Shown here: one piece after another, positions 29,085 through 37,816 of the stretch
Layout: each line of letters begins with the position of its first letter
How positions within the stretch are numbered: position 1 is the first letter of the stretch
From: Deltaproteobacteria bacterium
GTDB lineage: Bacteria > Myxococcota_A > UBA796 > SXON01
NCBI GenBank assembly: GCA_016875315.1
Contig: VGRQ01000004.1
Location: 1-37,816 of the forward strand
Direction: 5' to 3'
Length of the DNA stretch: 37,816 bases
Program-made: the position numbers and the translations under genes
Notes under the pieces: model-generated
The model's database searches: none
What the model was told of the DNA's origin: nothing
Seen by the model: the letters and a program-made list of their open reading frames with translations, nothing else

Positions 29085-30447
29085 CTACTCCGCCGGGATG
29101 CTGTAGGTCCCGGGCTGGCAGAGCTCCTCGCTGTCGAGTGTCAGCGCGTCGAGGCGGAGCGTCAAGGTGTCAGCCGATTGCGCGGTGATTGCGCCCCGCA
29201 GCTCGAGCGGCCCTCGCACCCACTCGAAGGTCTCCACGCCCTGCGCGGGCACCATGCTCGCCGACACGGCGAGCGCGGGCGCGCCGACAGGCTCGATCGT
29301 CAGGCGGTCGAGGCCGGGTTCCGGCCGCAGGACCACTTGCTGGATGGCATCGCACCCGAGCGCCGCGAGACTCACGCGATAGCCCGGCGGCGCGGGGAAC
29401 ACCGGCCCGCTCGCGTCGCAGGTCCAGTCCATCTCCACGCGGATGTAGGGAAAGAACGCCGGGTCGACCTCCTCGATCACGAAGGGCGACATGCCCTTCG
29501 GGCGACCGGAACCGAACCGCACCGTGCCGGTGATGGCCGTGGAGACGGCGCTGGCCTGGGCCACCGAGTCGGCGTGGGTGTAGGAGAAGGGCGACGTGCT
29601 GGTGATCACCCGCAACACGTTCGGCTCGGTCGACGCGCGGGTAACACGCGACACCCGCCCCCGGCGCGTGAGCACCCCGGAGCCCGAGAGCAACACCGGG
29701 GCCAGCGAGAAGGTGGCCTTGCCGTCATGGTCGCGATCCCGGCCGTAGGTGGGCACCAGCACGAACTCGCCCGTGCCCGGCGTGCACGTGGAGCTCTGCT
29801 CCACCGCGAGGCCGTCGGCGTTCTGCTTGTCGACGAGGTCGAGGCGCGTCGCCATGGGAACGAACTCGAAACAATCGTTCTCGGCGTTCTCGATGTGCGC
29901 GAGGTACTGCCCCGAGCAGGCCCCGGCGCTGCCGTAGCCGCAGTCGGTGCCCTGGTCGGTGTTGCACTGGTAGAGGCCGCACCACGACGTGCCCCCGCAC
30001 TCGGCGAAGCCGTTCTTCCAGGCCACGTTGCCCGAGGGCGCGTCGATCCAGCCCGACAGCGCGTGCTCCGTGACCGGGCAGGCACCGGTGCGCGACATGT
30101 ACGCGTCGACGCCGCTGCCGACCGGCACCTGAGCCTCGCCCGCCTCGTTGCGGAGGCCGAGCAACTCGCCGCCCACGACCTGGTTGCCCGAGAGGTCGGC
30201 GGAGCTGACGGTCGCGAACAGGCAGTTCCCGAAACTGCCCCCGTCGTCGTACATCGAGATCATCTCGCTGGCGTCCACGCTGTAGGCCACGCCGCCGGAA
30301 CCGCTCGGTGCGCAGGCGGTGTCGTGACAGTCTCGACCGCCCTTCGCGAAGTCGGGCGGGTCAACGGGGCAGCCCGCCCCCAGGAAGCCAGCGCCGAGCG
30401 AGAGTGCGGCTAGCGAGAGCGCGAGAACGCGAGAGCGCGAGAGCCAT
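29085..30447 (-). pseudogene. Lipoprotein gene, out of frame at its 5' end in this copy (candidate phase-OFF)
   Basis: RBS-ATG at 30447; intact signal peptide/lipobox LALSLAALSLGAGFLGAGC lies in a different frame; ORF otherwise open to 29085. Confidence 0.65.
30413..30444 (-). repeat. Four tandem 8-bp units (GCTCTCGC GCTCTCGC GTTCTCGC GCTCTCGC, gene strand) directly after an ATG
   Basis: Direct reading of 30413-30444; 8 nt per unit means slippage changes frame. Confidence 0.9.
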
Positions 30448-30617
30448 GATTACCTCCGGTATGGATGACCTATCGCAGCGCGTCGCATCGCGCAACCACG
30501 CCTCACGCCCAGCTGACCGATGCCACCCGCCCCGAGCCTGGCACCCTACCCGAGCTCACCCGGCCAGACCCGCGCGAGCTCATCCTCCACCCCCAACACT
30601 GCGGCCCGCCGCGCGAG

Positions 30618-31100
30618 TCACGCGCCGTCGAGCGCCGGGCCCTGGACGGCGACGATGCCCGCCGCGTCGCGGGGCTGGCGCTCGGACCCGGTGGACTTGG
30701 CCCACTCCAGCTTGGCGAGCAGCACGTCCTCGGGCGACGCCACCCATACCTCGACGCCATCCACGACCGCCCGGCGCCGACGCTCGAACTCGGCGCGGCT
30801 GAACTCGCGACCTTTCCGGAGGATAACGTCGACGTTCCACCCGGTTTCGAGCTCGATGAGGTTGAACATAGATTGCCGCCGGGCAGCGTCGATGACCATG
30901 TCGATGTCGGCGTACCAACGCTCGGCGGGCAGCGCGCGACACAGACTCACCTGCGACATCCGGGAGGCCACGATGTCGATGTCCTGCGTGGAGCGCACCT
31001 CGCCCCAGGTCGAACTCGCCGCCGAGCCCGCGAGCATCCACGGGATCTCGAGGCTGTCGAGGGCGGTGCCCACCTGCTCCAGCGCCCGGCCGAGGCTCAC
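30618..31100 (-). pseudogene. Nucleotidyltransferase (AbiEii/MNT-like fold), truncated by in-frame TGA; homology-like reading continues to about 30546
   Basis: IPWMLAGSAASSTWGEVRSTQDIDIVAS, FNLIELETGWNVDVILRKGREFSRAEFERRR, VWVASPEDVLLAKLEWAKSTGSERQPRDAAGIVAVQGPALDGA*LARRAAVLGVEDELARVW. Confidence 0.65.
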
Positions 31101-31341
31101 GGCGTCGGATCCCTCTGGCACACCCTGTCCGCGGTCTCGTCGCCATGAAGGCGCCGAATCAGCGCGAGGGCGACCTGCCACGGGGTCCAGCCAGGGTACG
31201 CGGCGGCAATCTGGTCGCAATCGTGCGCATCAGCGACTCGGACAGTGCCGCCGCGGCGCGACTCCGGCCCTCGGGGCCCATGCGCCGCCACGCCACCGCC
31301 TGCACGCGGGCGGCGCGGGGATCGGTGCCGGCAGGGTCCAT
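31097..31341 (-). pseudogene. Frameshifted small partner gene of the nucleotidyltransferase
   Basis: MDPAGTDPRAARVQAVAWRRMGPEGRSRAAAALSESLMRTIA in one frame, (D)QIAAAYPGWTPWQVALALIRRLHGDETADRVCQRDPTP in another; GTGA coupling to the next gene. Confidence 0.65.
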
Positions 31342-31489
31342 CCGCCCAGTCTAGCTTGGGGCGCTCGGACCCCCGGGGTCGCGTCCACCGCGCGGGAGCG
31401 CGGCTGCCATCGCCAGCGACGGCGGCTCCAGCGCTGGCCCGGTGTACCTGTTCCTCGCCGGCGGCGGGGAGCGGCGCTACATCGGCCGG

Positions 31490-31954
31490 ATGACCGTCAC
31501 CCCCGCCGACTTCAAGCAGACCCTCGGCCGCTTCCTCAGCGGCGTCACCGTGGTGAGCGTGGAGGTCGACGGCGAGGTTCACGGGATGACCGCCAGCGCC
31601 TTCCTGAGCGTGTCGCTCGACCCGCCGCTGGTGCTCGTCTCGGTGGCGCGCACCGCCCGGATGCACGCGCTCCTGGCGGCCGCCAGCCGCTTCGGCGTCA
31701 CCCTGCTCTCCTCGGCCCAGCAAGACCTCTCCAACCACTTCGCCGGCTACGGCGCCGCGATGCCGGTGTGGGATCGCTCGGTCGCGCCCCCGGTGCTCGC
31801 CAACGGCCTCGGCTGGCTCAGTTGTGTGACACACGCCGCCCACGAGGCCGGCGACCACACGCTCTACCTCGGGCGGGTGGAGGCGCTGGGCTACGGCGAC
31901 GGGGAGCCGCTGGCGTATTACCGGGGGAAGTACCGGGGGCTGGTGCCGGTCTAG
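31490..31954 (+). CDS. Flavin reductase-like FMN-binding protein
   Basis: FKQTLGRFLSGVTVVSVEVDGEVHGMTASAFLSVSLDPPLVLVSVARTARM. Confidence 0.88.
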   Translation: MTVTPADFKQTLGRFLSGVTVVSVEVDGEVHGMTASAFLSVSLDPPLVLVSVARTARMHALLAAASRFGVTLLSSAQQDLSNHFAGYGAAMPVWDRSVAPPVLANGLGWLSCVTHAAHEAGDHTLYLGRVEALGYGDGEPLAYYRGKYRGLVPV

Positions 31955-32454
31955 GCGAGGGCGGCGAGAAACGCTTCCGGCTCCCGCGGCGAAACCACGT
32001 AGATCCGTCCCCCGGGATCGTACACGCGCACCGCCCGGGACGAGTCGGTCACGAAGGCCCGCTGCCGCTGGCGGCTCTTCCAGAACCAGCCATACCAGCC
32101 GTAGCCGCCGTTGATGGCGAACTTCGGGCCGAACAGGCCGCCGTGCCAGAGGGGCTCGGCGCGCAGGGCCTCGCTCACCTCCACCCGCACGGTTCGTACC
32201 CGGGTGACGATGTGCAGCGTGCGGCCATCCAGCCGGAGCACGGTGGGCTGGTCGACCATCACCCAGAGCAGGGCGAGCAGCACGGTGTTGACGAAGCCGG
32301 CCGCGATCCACGGCGGGCGTCCCTCGGCGAGGTCTTTCACCAGCGACTTCATCGCGGCGAGGCCCACCAGGAGCGCGAAGCTGCCGAGCGCCCAGGCGGG
32401 TGCAGGCAGGGGGGCAACGGGGAAGTCACGGCGCACGGCGAGTGGGGTATCCAT
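31951..32454 (-). CDS. Membrane protein, possible bacterial PH-like domain
   Basis: Two N-terminal hydrophobic helices; soluble C-terminal part; ATG at 32454. Confidence 0.6.
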   Translation of the reverse strand: MDTPLAVRRDFPVAPLPAPAWALGSFALLVGLAAMKSLVKDLAEGRPPWIAAGFVNTVLLALLWVMVDQPTVLRLDGRTLHIVTRVRTVRVEVSEALRAEPLWHGGLFGPKFAINGGYGWYGWFWKSRQRQRAFVTDSSRAVRVYDPGGRIYVVSPREPEAFLAALA

Positions 32455-32472
32455 GCCCCACCCCTGGGGCAT
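32453..32472. repeat. Perfect inverted repeat ATGCCCCA-CCCC-TGGGGCAT in a divergent intergenic region
   Basis: 8-bp arms, 4-nt loop; overlaps the start codon of the minus-strand gene. Confidence 0.6.
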
Positions 32473-32518
32473 CCATGCCCAGTACCGGGTTGGCGCCCGG
32501 TGGTGTAGGGTGCCGGCC

Positions 32519-34357
32519 ATGCGACTCGTTCCCATCGGCCTCCTGGCCCTCGGCTGCTCCGACTACAACCTCTCGTCGCCCGCCAACCTCGACGAGGGGA
32601 AGGACGGCGACACCGCCTTCGACCCCGGCGACGACACCGAGGACTACGGCGCCTGCGGCAACGCCGACAAGGACCCGCGCGAGGTGTCGCTGGCGGAGGA
32701 CTGCGAGGCCGAGGCCATCACCGGCACCTTCACGCCCGAGATCAAGTGGCAACAGACGTCCGTGGGCGACACCTACACCACACCCGTGGTCGGCCACCTG
32801 ACCGACGACAATGGCAATGGCATGCTCGACGGCGGCGACACCCCGGACATCGTGGTGTCGAACGTGGCCGGTGTCACCTTCGCCCTGTCCGGCGCCGACG
32901 GCGCCATCCTCTGGCAGGGCGGCAACCTCGGCAGCGAGCCGATGACGCCCGCCATCGGCGACCTCGACGGCGACGGGTGGAACGATGTGGTGGGCGGCGG
33001 CGCCAGCGCCACCATCGCCCTCGACGGGCGCACCGGCACCCAGCTCTGGCGCATCTCCGCCTACGCGGGTGGCCACACGCCGCAGTGCGGCGCGGTGGGC
33101 ATCTACGACCTCGACGGCGACGGCGCCGCCGAGGTGGTGATCGGCCGCGACATCTACGAGGGGAGCACCGGGGCGCTGGCGGGTCGAGGGTCGTACGGCG
33201 ACGGCGCCGGCCACGAGTGGGCGGCCCCGATGGGCGTGGCGGCCGACATCGACCGCGACGGCGAGCTCGAAGTGGTGGTGGGGAACGCGCTGTACGACAA
33301 GCGCGGCACCACCAAGTGGTACAACAACAAGTCCGACGGATTCGTGGCGGTGGGCAACTTCGACGCCGACGACTACGGCGAGATCGTGGTCACCAGCACC
33401 GGCGACATGCGCCTGCAAGATCACGACGGGACGGTGATCTGGTCGAAGTCACGGGTCACCGGCGACACCATCGGCCCGCCCACCGTCGCCGACTTCGACG
33501 GCGATGGCGAGCCCGAGATCGGCGTGGCGGGCCACGACGTGTACGTGGTGGTCGAGACCAACGGCTCGGTGAAGTGGAGCCGCAGCACCAACGACTACAG
33601 CTCGGGCTTCACCGGCTCCTCCGTGTTCGACTTCGAGGGCGACGGCAAGGCCGAGGTGGTGTACGCCGACGAGAACGACGTGTTCGTGTACGACGGGGCC
33701 ACCGGCGCCATCAAGATGCAGGAAACACGACACAGCTCCGCCACCTGCTCCGAGTACCCCTCGATCGCCGACGTCGACAACGACGGGCACGCCGACATCA
33801 TCTACAGCTCCGGGGCCTACAGCGGCCGCGAGACGGGCGTGACGGTGATCAAGGACCAGGACGACAGCTGGATGCCGGCCCGCGCCGTGTGGAACCAGCA
33901 CGGCTACGCGATCACCAACGTCAACGACGACGGCAGCATCCCCGCCTCGCCGAGTGTCAACTGGGACACCTACAACAACTTCCGCTCCGGCGACCTGTCC
34001 GCCGCCACCGGAGGCGCGCTGACCGACGCGGTGCCGGTGCTCCACGACGTGTGCAACGAGGAGTGCGACGCCGACATGCTCCGGGTGACGGTGTCGGTGG
34101 GCAACCAGGGCCTCGTCGACATGCCGGCCGGGGTGCCCATCTCCCTGTGGTCGAAGAAGGCGTGGCTGGCCACGGAGTACACCACCGAGGACATCGCCCC
34201 GGGGGAGACGAGCGAGGGCATGGTGTTCAAGCTCGACCCGGACGACGTGGGCAGCAGCATCATCGTGCGGGCCGACGACGACAACGGCACCACGGTGGTG
34301 TCGGAGTGCGACGAGGACAACAACGAGATCGAGATCGAGAAGGGCCTCTGCGAGTAA
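32519..34357 (+). CDS. FG-GAP/VCBS-repeat lipoprotein
   Basis: MRLVPIGLLALGC lipobox; repeats AIGDLDGDGWNDVVGG, GIYDLDGDGAAEVVIG, TVADFDGDGEPEIGVAG, SIADVDNDGHADIIYSS. Confidence 0.88.
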   Translation: MRLVPIGLLALGCSDYNLSSPANLDEGKDGDTAFDPGDDTEDYGACGNADKDPREVSLAEDCEAEAITGTFTPEIKWQQTSVGDTYTTPVVGHLTDDNGNGMLDGGDTPDIVVSNVAGVTFALSGADGAILWQGGNLGSEPMTPAIGDLDGDGWNDVVGGGASATIALDGRTGTQLWRISAYAGGHTPQCGAVGIYDLDGDGAAEVVIGRDIYEGSTGALAGRGSYGDGAGHEWAAPMGVAADIDRDGELEVVVGNALYDKRGTTKWYNNKSDGFVAVGNFDADDYGEIVVTSTGDMRLQDHDGTVIWSKSRVTGDTIGPPTVADFDGDGEPEIGVAGHDVYVVVETNGSVKWSRSTNDYSSGFTGSSVFDFEGDGKAEVVYADENDVFVYDGATGAIKMQETRHSSATCSEYPSIADVDNDGHADIIYSSGAYSGRETGVTVIKDQDDSWMPARAVWNQHGYAITNVNDDGSIPASPSVNWDTYNNFRSGDLSAATGGALTDAVPVLHDVCNEECDADMLRVTVSVGNQGLVDMPAGVPISLWSKKAWLATEYTTEDIAPGETSEGMVFKLDPDDVGSSIIVRADDDNGTTVVSECDEDNNEIEIEKGLCE

Positions 34358-34370
34358 TTCCGGGCCGGGG

Positions 34371-35219
34371 CTAGTACTTGTAGAAGCCCTCGCCGCTCTT
34401 CTGGCCGAGCTTGCCCTCGGCCACCATCTTCCGCATCAGCGCGGGCGGCTCGAAGGCCGGGTTGCCCAGCTCTCGCGCCAGGTACTCGCCGATGGCCATG
34501 CGCACGTCGAGCCCCACCATGTCGGTGAGCTTGAGCGGCCCCACCGGGTGGCGGTAGCCGAGCACCATCGCCTTGTCGATGTCGTCTGCGCTCGCGACGC
34601 CCTGCTCCACCATGCGGATGGCCTCCATGCCGAGGCAAACACCGAGCCGAGAGGTGGCGAACCCGGGGAAGTCCTGCACGGTGATGCACTCCTTGCCGAT
34701 CGCCACACCCCAGGCGCGCACGCGATCGAGCGTCGTGGCGCCGGTGGCGCCGTGTACGACGATCTCCAGCAGCGTCATGATGTGGACGGGGTTGAAGAAG
34801 TGGGTGCCGATCACCCGGCTGCCGTCGGCCACGGCCTGGGCGATGCGCGCCACCGACAACGACGAGGTGTTGGTGGCGAGCACGCAGTCTGCGCCCACGA
34901 TGGGCTCGAGCTGGCGGAAGAGGTCTTGCTTCAGCTCGAGCCGCTCGGGCACCGCCTCCACCACCACGTCGCAGCCGCCGAGATCGCCGAGCGCCGTGGT
35001 CACCGCGATGCGCGCGATGCTCGCGTCGCGCTGGGCCGGGCTCAGCTTGCCCTTCTCCACGCCCTTGTCGAGGTTGGCGGCGATCTTGCGCAGGCCAGCT
35101 TCCACGCGGGCGTTATCCACGTCGAAGAGCACCACGCTCTGGCCGGCCAGGGCGCAGGCGTGCGCGATGCCGTGGCCCATGGTGCCGGCGCCCACGACGC
35201 CGACGGTGCGGAAGGACAT
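34371..35219 (-). CDS. 3-hydroxybutyryl-CoA dehydrogenase-family protein
   Basis: VGVVGAGTMGHGIAHACALAG, ATNTSSLSVARIA, GTHFFNPVHIMTLLEIV, GEGFYKY. Confidence 0.93.
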   Translation of the reverse strand: MSFRTVGVVGAGTMGHGIAHACALAGQSVVLFDVDNARVEAGLRKIAANLDKGVEKGKLSPAQRDASIARIAVTTALGDLGGCDVVVEAVPERLELKQDLFRQLEPIVGADCVLATNTSSLSVARIAQAVADGSRVIGTHFFNPVHIMTLLEIVVHGATGATTLDRVRAWGVAIGKECITVQDFPGFATSRLGVCLGMEAIRMVEQGVASADDIDKAMVLGYRHPVGPLKLTDMVGLDVRMAIGEYLARELGNPAFEPPALMRKMVAEGKLGQKSGEGFYKY

Positions 35220-35299
35220 GCGGTCTCCGGGAAGCGGCCCCCGGCTAACCCAGCCGGCGCGTTGCGCAGCGGCGCCAGGAGACGGTAAACTGGCCCAAC

Positions 35300-37456
35300 A
35301 TGCGGAGCATACTGTCGCTCGCGACGCTGGGGCTGCTCGCCTGCCAGGGCGAAGCGCCAGGGGCGAGTGTGCGGCGACCGGACTACCACGGGGTCGTCCG
35401 GCCGCCTCCGGTCGACACCGGCACCGGCACCGGCGACAGCGCCGACACCGGCACCGACACCGGCGTGTTGCCGCCGCCGCCGTGGCTGCGTGTCGACGAG
35501 CTGCCCACCGAGATCTACGCCGACGGTCGCTCCTCGGGGCGCCTTCTCGTCTCGGCCTTCGACGGACTCGGCAACCCCCTCCCCGACGGCGCTCGCCTCC
35601 CGGCAAGCATCAGCCTCGGCCGGGTGACGCTCCACCCGGTGCAAGGCGGCGTGGCCGAGGGCCGGGTGACGGCGGGCACCTGGGCCGGGGAGGCCGAGCT
35701 CCAGTTCGGCGCCTTCGTCATCGAGGGGCCCAGCACCATCGCCTTCCGGCGCGCCCCTCCGGTGAGCGCCCAGCTCCACATCCACGGCTCGTTCTCCGAG
35801 GGCACCGCCTCGATGCAGAGCCACGCCACCCAGGCCGACGCCCTGGGCCTCGACGTGGTGTGGTGGACCGACCACGAGCTGTCCTACTACCCGAGGGCCT
35901 ACCTCGAGCTTCCCGGCTTCGACTTCGAGAACGGGAGCCTCCAGCACGCGCTCGAGGCCAGCTGGCACACCGACGGCGAGGTGGTGGCCGAGTGGCGTGC
36001 CTACGTGGGGAGCTTCGACGAGGCCAGCGCCACCGCCACGGCGGCCGCGGCGCGGCACGGCGACTACGGCCTCCGCCTCAGCGGCGACCGGATCGCGAGG
36101 CTCGACGGCCTCCAGCAGGTGTTCGGGGTCAGCGTCGTCAGCCAGCCGCGGGTGCAGACGCACCAGCTCATGGCCGGCGTCCACCTCGGCTTCAGCTACC
36201 GCCCGGTGGCCACCAGCAGCGACTCCGCCCTCCTCGTGGAGATCCCCATCGGCCTCGACGCCGAGGAGACAAGCAGCGTGAATCACGGCTATCGCGTGGT
36301 TCTCTACCACCCCGCCGACACCAGCCTCGCAGAGGACGATGGCCGCACCGCCTGGGTTCCCCTCGCGGGCGACACCGGCCGGTGGAGCGAGGTGTCGGTC
36401 AACCTCTCCGACGTGGTGCAGGACGCCTTCCCGGAACTCGCGCTCGACGCGCACGTCGACCTCGCGCGCGCCGAGATCCGCACCTTGCACCGAGGCACCG
36501 TCACCTACGATCTCGACGACTTCGTGTTCTCCCAGGATGTCCGGGGGACCGACCTCCTCGCCGTCCAGCAGGCCTACCTCGACGGCCTCGGCACCACCGC
36601 GCGGCACCACGTGGGGCTCGAGTGGAGCTGGCTCCACGACGGGCACCTCACCGTGTTCGGGGAGAGCTGGAGCTTCATCCCCTTCTGGGACGGCGACGAC
36701 CACGACCTGTACGAGGGTGTCGACCAGGCGCACGGCGAGGGCTCGATCGTGGCGCTGGCGCACATGTTCGGCTCGTCCGCTCGCGTGCTCGACGAGGCGG
36801 AACGCCGGTCGACGGTGATGCAGACGATGGCGGAGTTACTGACCGCCGAGGCCTACGGCTGCGACCTGCTGGAAGTGGGCTACCGCGAGCGGGGGGGCAC
36901 GCTCGACGACCACCTCGCGGTGTGGGACACGCTCACCGAGCACGGTATCTACCTCACCGGCACCGGCGTGAGCGACAACCACCAGGACGCGGAGTGGTCG
37001 CTGTTCCCCAACAACCTCGTCACCTGGGTGTCCTCGCCGTCCGACTCCCGCGACGACCTCGTGTGGAACCTCCGCCGCGGCGTCGCCTGGTTTGGCGACC
37101 CGAACTACTTTCCCGGCGCCGAGGCGGAGATGACCCTGTCGGCCCCCGACCTGCGCGCCGACATGGGACAGGTGGTGGTGGGCGCGTCCGGTCCCACGCC
37201 CCTGACGTTTTCCTTCTCCCCTTCCAACGCCGCGTGGAGCGTTCGCCTCGTGCGCGACGGCGAGGTGTACGGCGAGTGGCCCGCCAGCCACGGCAGCACC
37301 TGGGAGATGGTGGTGATCGACGCCGGCGAGCCGGCCGCCTACCGGGTGGAGGTGCTCGACGACACCGGCACCCCCATCCTTCTCTCCAACTGGATCGCGT
37401 TCGCGGCCGACGACGGCGGCCAGTCGGTGCCCGGCTGGCGCGTGCCCGAGCCCTGA
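35300..37456 (+). CDS. Lipoprotein with PHP-domain metallo-phosphoesterase-like core
   Basis: MRSILSLATLGLLAC lipobox; DTGTGTGDSADTGTDTG linker; AQLHIHGSFSEGTASMQSHATQADALGLDVVWWTDHE and later ALAHMF / TGTGVSDNHQ. Confidence 0.75.
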   Translation: MRSILSLATLGLLACQGEAPGASVRRPDYHGVVRPPPVDTGTGTGDSADTGTDTGVLPPPPWLRVDELPTEIYADGRSSGRLLVSAFDGLGNPLPDGARLPASISLGRVTLHPVQGGVAEGRVTAGTWAGEAELQFGAFVIEGPSTIAFRRAPPVSAQLHIHGSFSEGTASMQSHATQADALGLDVVWWTDHELSYYPRAYLELPGFDFENGSLQHALEASWHTDGEVVAEWRAYVGSFDEASATATAAAARHGDYGLRLSGDRIARLDGLQQVFGVSVVSQPRVQTHQLMAGVHLGFSYRPVATSSDSALLVEIPIGLDAEETSSVNHGYRVVLYHPADTSLAEDDGRTAWVPLAGDTGRWSEVSVNLSDVVQDAFPELALDAHVDLARAEIRTLHRGTVTYDLDDFVFSQDVRGTDLLAVQQAYLDGLGTTARHHVGLEWSWLHDGHLTVFGESWSFIPFWDGDDHDLYEGVDQAHGEGSIVALAHMFGSSARVLDEAERRSTVMQTMAELLTAEAYGCDLLEVGYRERGGTLDDHLAVWDTLTEHGIYLTGTGVSDNHQDAEWSLFPNNLVTWVSSPSDSRDDLVWNLRRGVAWFGDPNYFPGAEAEMTLSAPDLRADMGQVVVGASGPTPLTFSFSPSNAAWSVRLVRDGEVYGEWPASHGSTWEMVVIDAGEPAAYRVEVLDDTGTPILLSNWIAFAADDGGQSVPGWRVPEP

Positions 37457-37460
37457 ATCC

Positions 37461-37816
37461 TCACAGCCGGTAGTGCATCGTGTAGCGCGCGATGAGCGCG
37501 TCGCGATCGGCACGGACGGCGCGTACCTCGAGTCCGGTGTGGTCGCGCACCGCCGCCATCGCGCCCTCCTTCGCCGGGTCGTCGATCGCCACCACCAGCG
37601 AGTTGCCCTCCTTCCGGAGCGGGATCACGAGGTACTGGCGCACCATCCAGGTGGGCAGGAGGTTGAGGATCTCCTCCGCGATCCGGACGCGCAGCAGGTC
37701 GATGTCGGGCGGCGGCTCGTCGTACTCCTCGGGCGGCACCGGCTCGTCCTCGAACACCGAGCCCTTCTCGCCGGTGCTCGGCTTGTCGACCGCGGAGGGC
37801 GCCGGCTTGACGGCCA
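37461..37816 (-). CDS. GspE/PilB N-terminal (MshEN-like) domain protein, continuing beyond window
   Basis: IDLLRVRIAEEILNLLPTWMVRQYLVIPLRKEGNSLVVAIDDPAKEGAMAAVRDHTGLEVRAVRADRDALIARY; frame stays open to the right edge. Confidence 0.7.
   Translation of the reverse strand, partial: AVKPAPSAVDKPSTGEKGSVFEDEPVPPEEYDEPPPDIDLLRVRIAEEILNLLPTWMVRQYLVIPLRKEGNSLVVAIDDPAKEGAMAAVRDHTGLEVRAVRADRDALIARYTMHYRL

Overview
GC-rich, densely coding window (37.8 kb), most likely from a Myxococcota/deltaproteobacterial-type genome. That placement is an inference from MopE-type Asp/Cys-rich repeats, an AgmX/PglI-like protein, a MYXO-CTERM-like tail and DTG-rich lipoprotein linkers. Housekeeping-type genes: truB, an ABC-F ATPase, a LysR regulator, 5-formyl-THF cyclo-ligase, tRNA-Arg(TCT), 3-hydroxyacyl-CoA dehydrogenase, a flavin-reductase-like protein and a GspE N-domain protein at the right edge. 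The main accessory block (about 12.0-25.7 kb) is an alpha-glucan utilisation locus: three GH13 enzymes, a GH15-like glucoamylase, an outer-membrane-barrel candidate, lipoproteins and a hexapeptide (LbH) protein. It is interrupted by a two-module toxin-antitoxin island. Best leads: (1) a lipoprotein gene whose RBS/ATG is joined to its signal peptide by four 8-bp repeats and reads out of frame in this copy, where +1 or -2 units would restore the frame (candidate phase-OFF contingency gene); (2) a diiron DUF455-like / ATP-grasp fusion; (3) a ~235-bp imperfect inverted element bounded by paired 31-bp tandem repeats, next to a truncated gene; (4) clusters of TGTATCA/TGATACA written into coding sequence; (5) a two-gene nucleotidyltransferase module with one lesion in each gene; (6) a tRNA 3'-end fragment inside the TA island; (7) a sensor-kinase-like protein with degenerate H, N and receiver sites. 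All calls come from reading the sequence; no database search was run.
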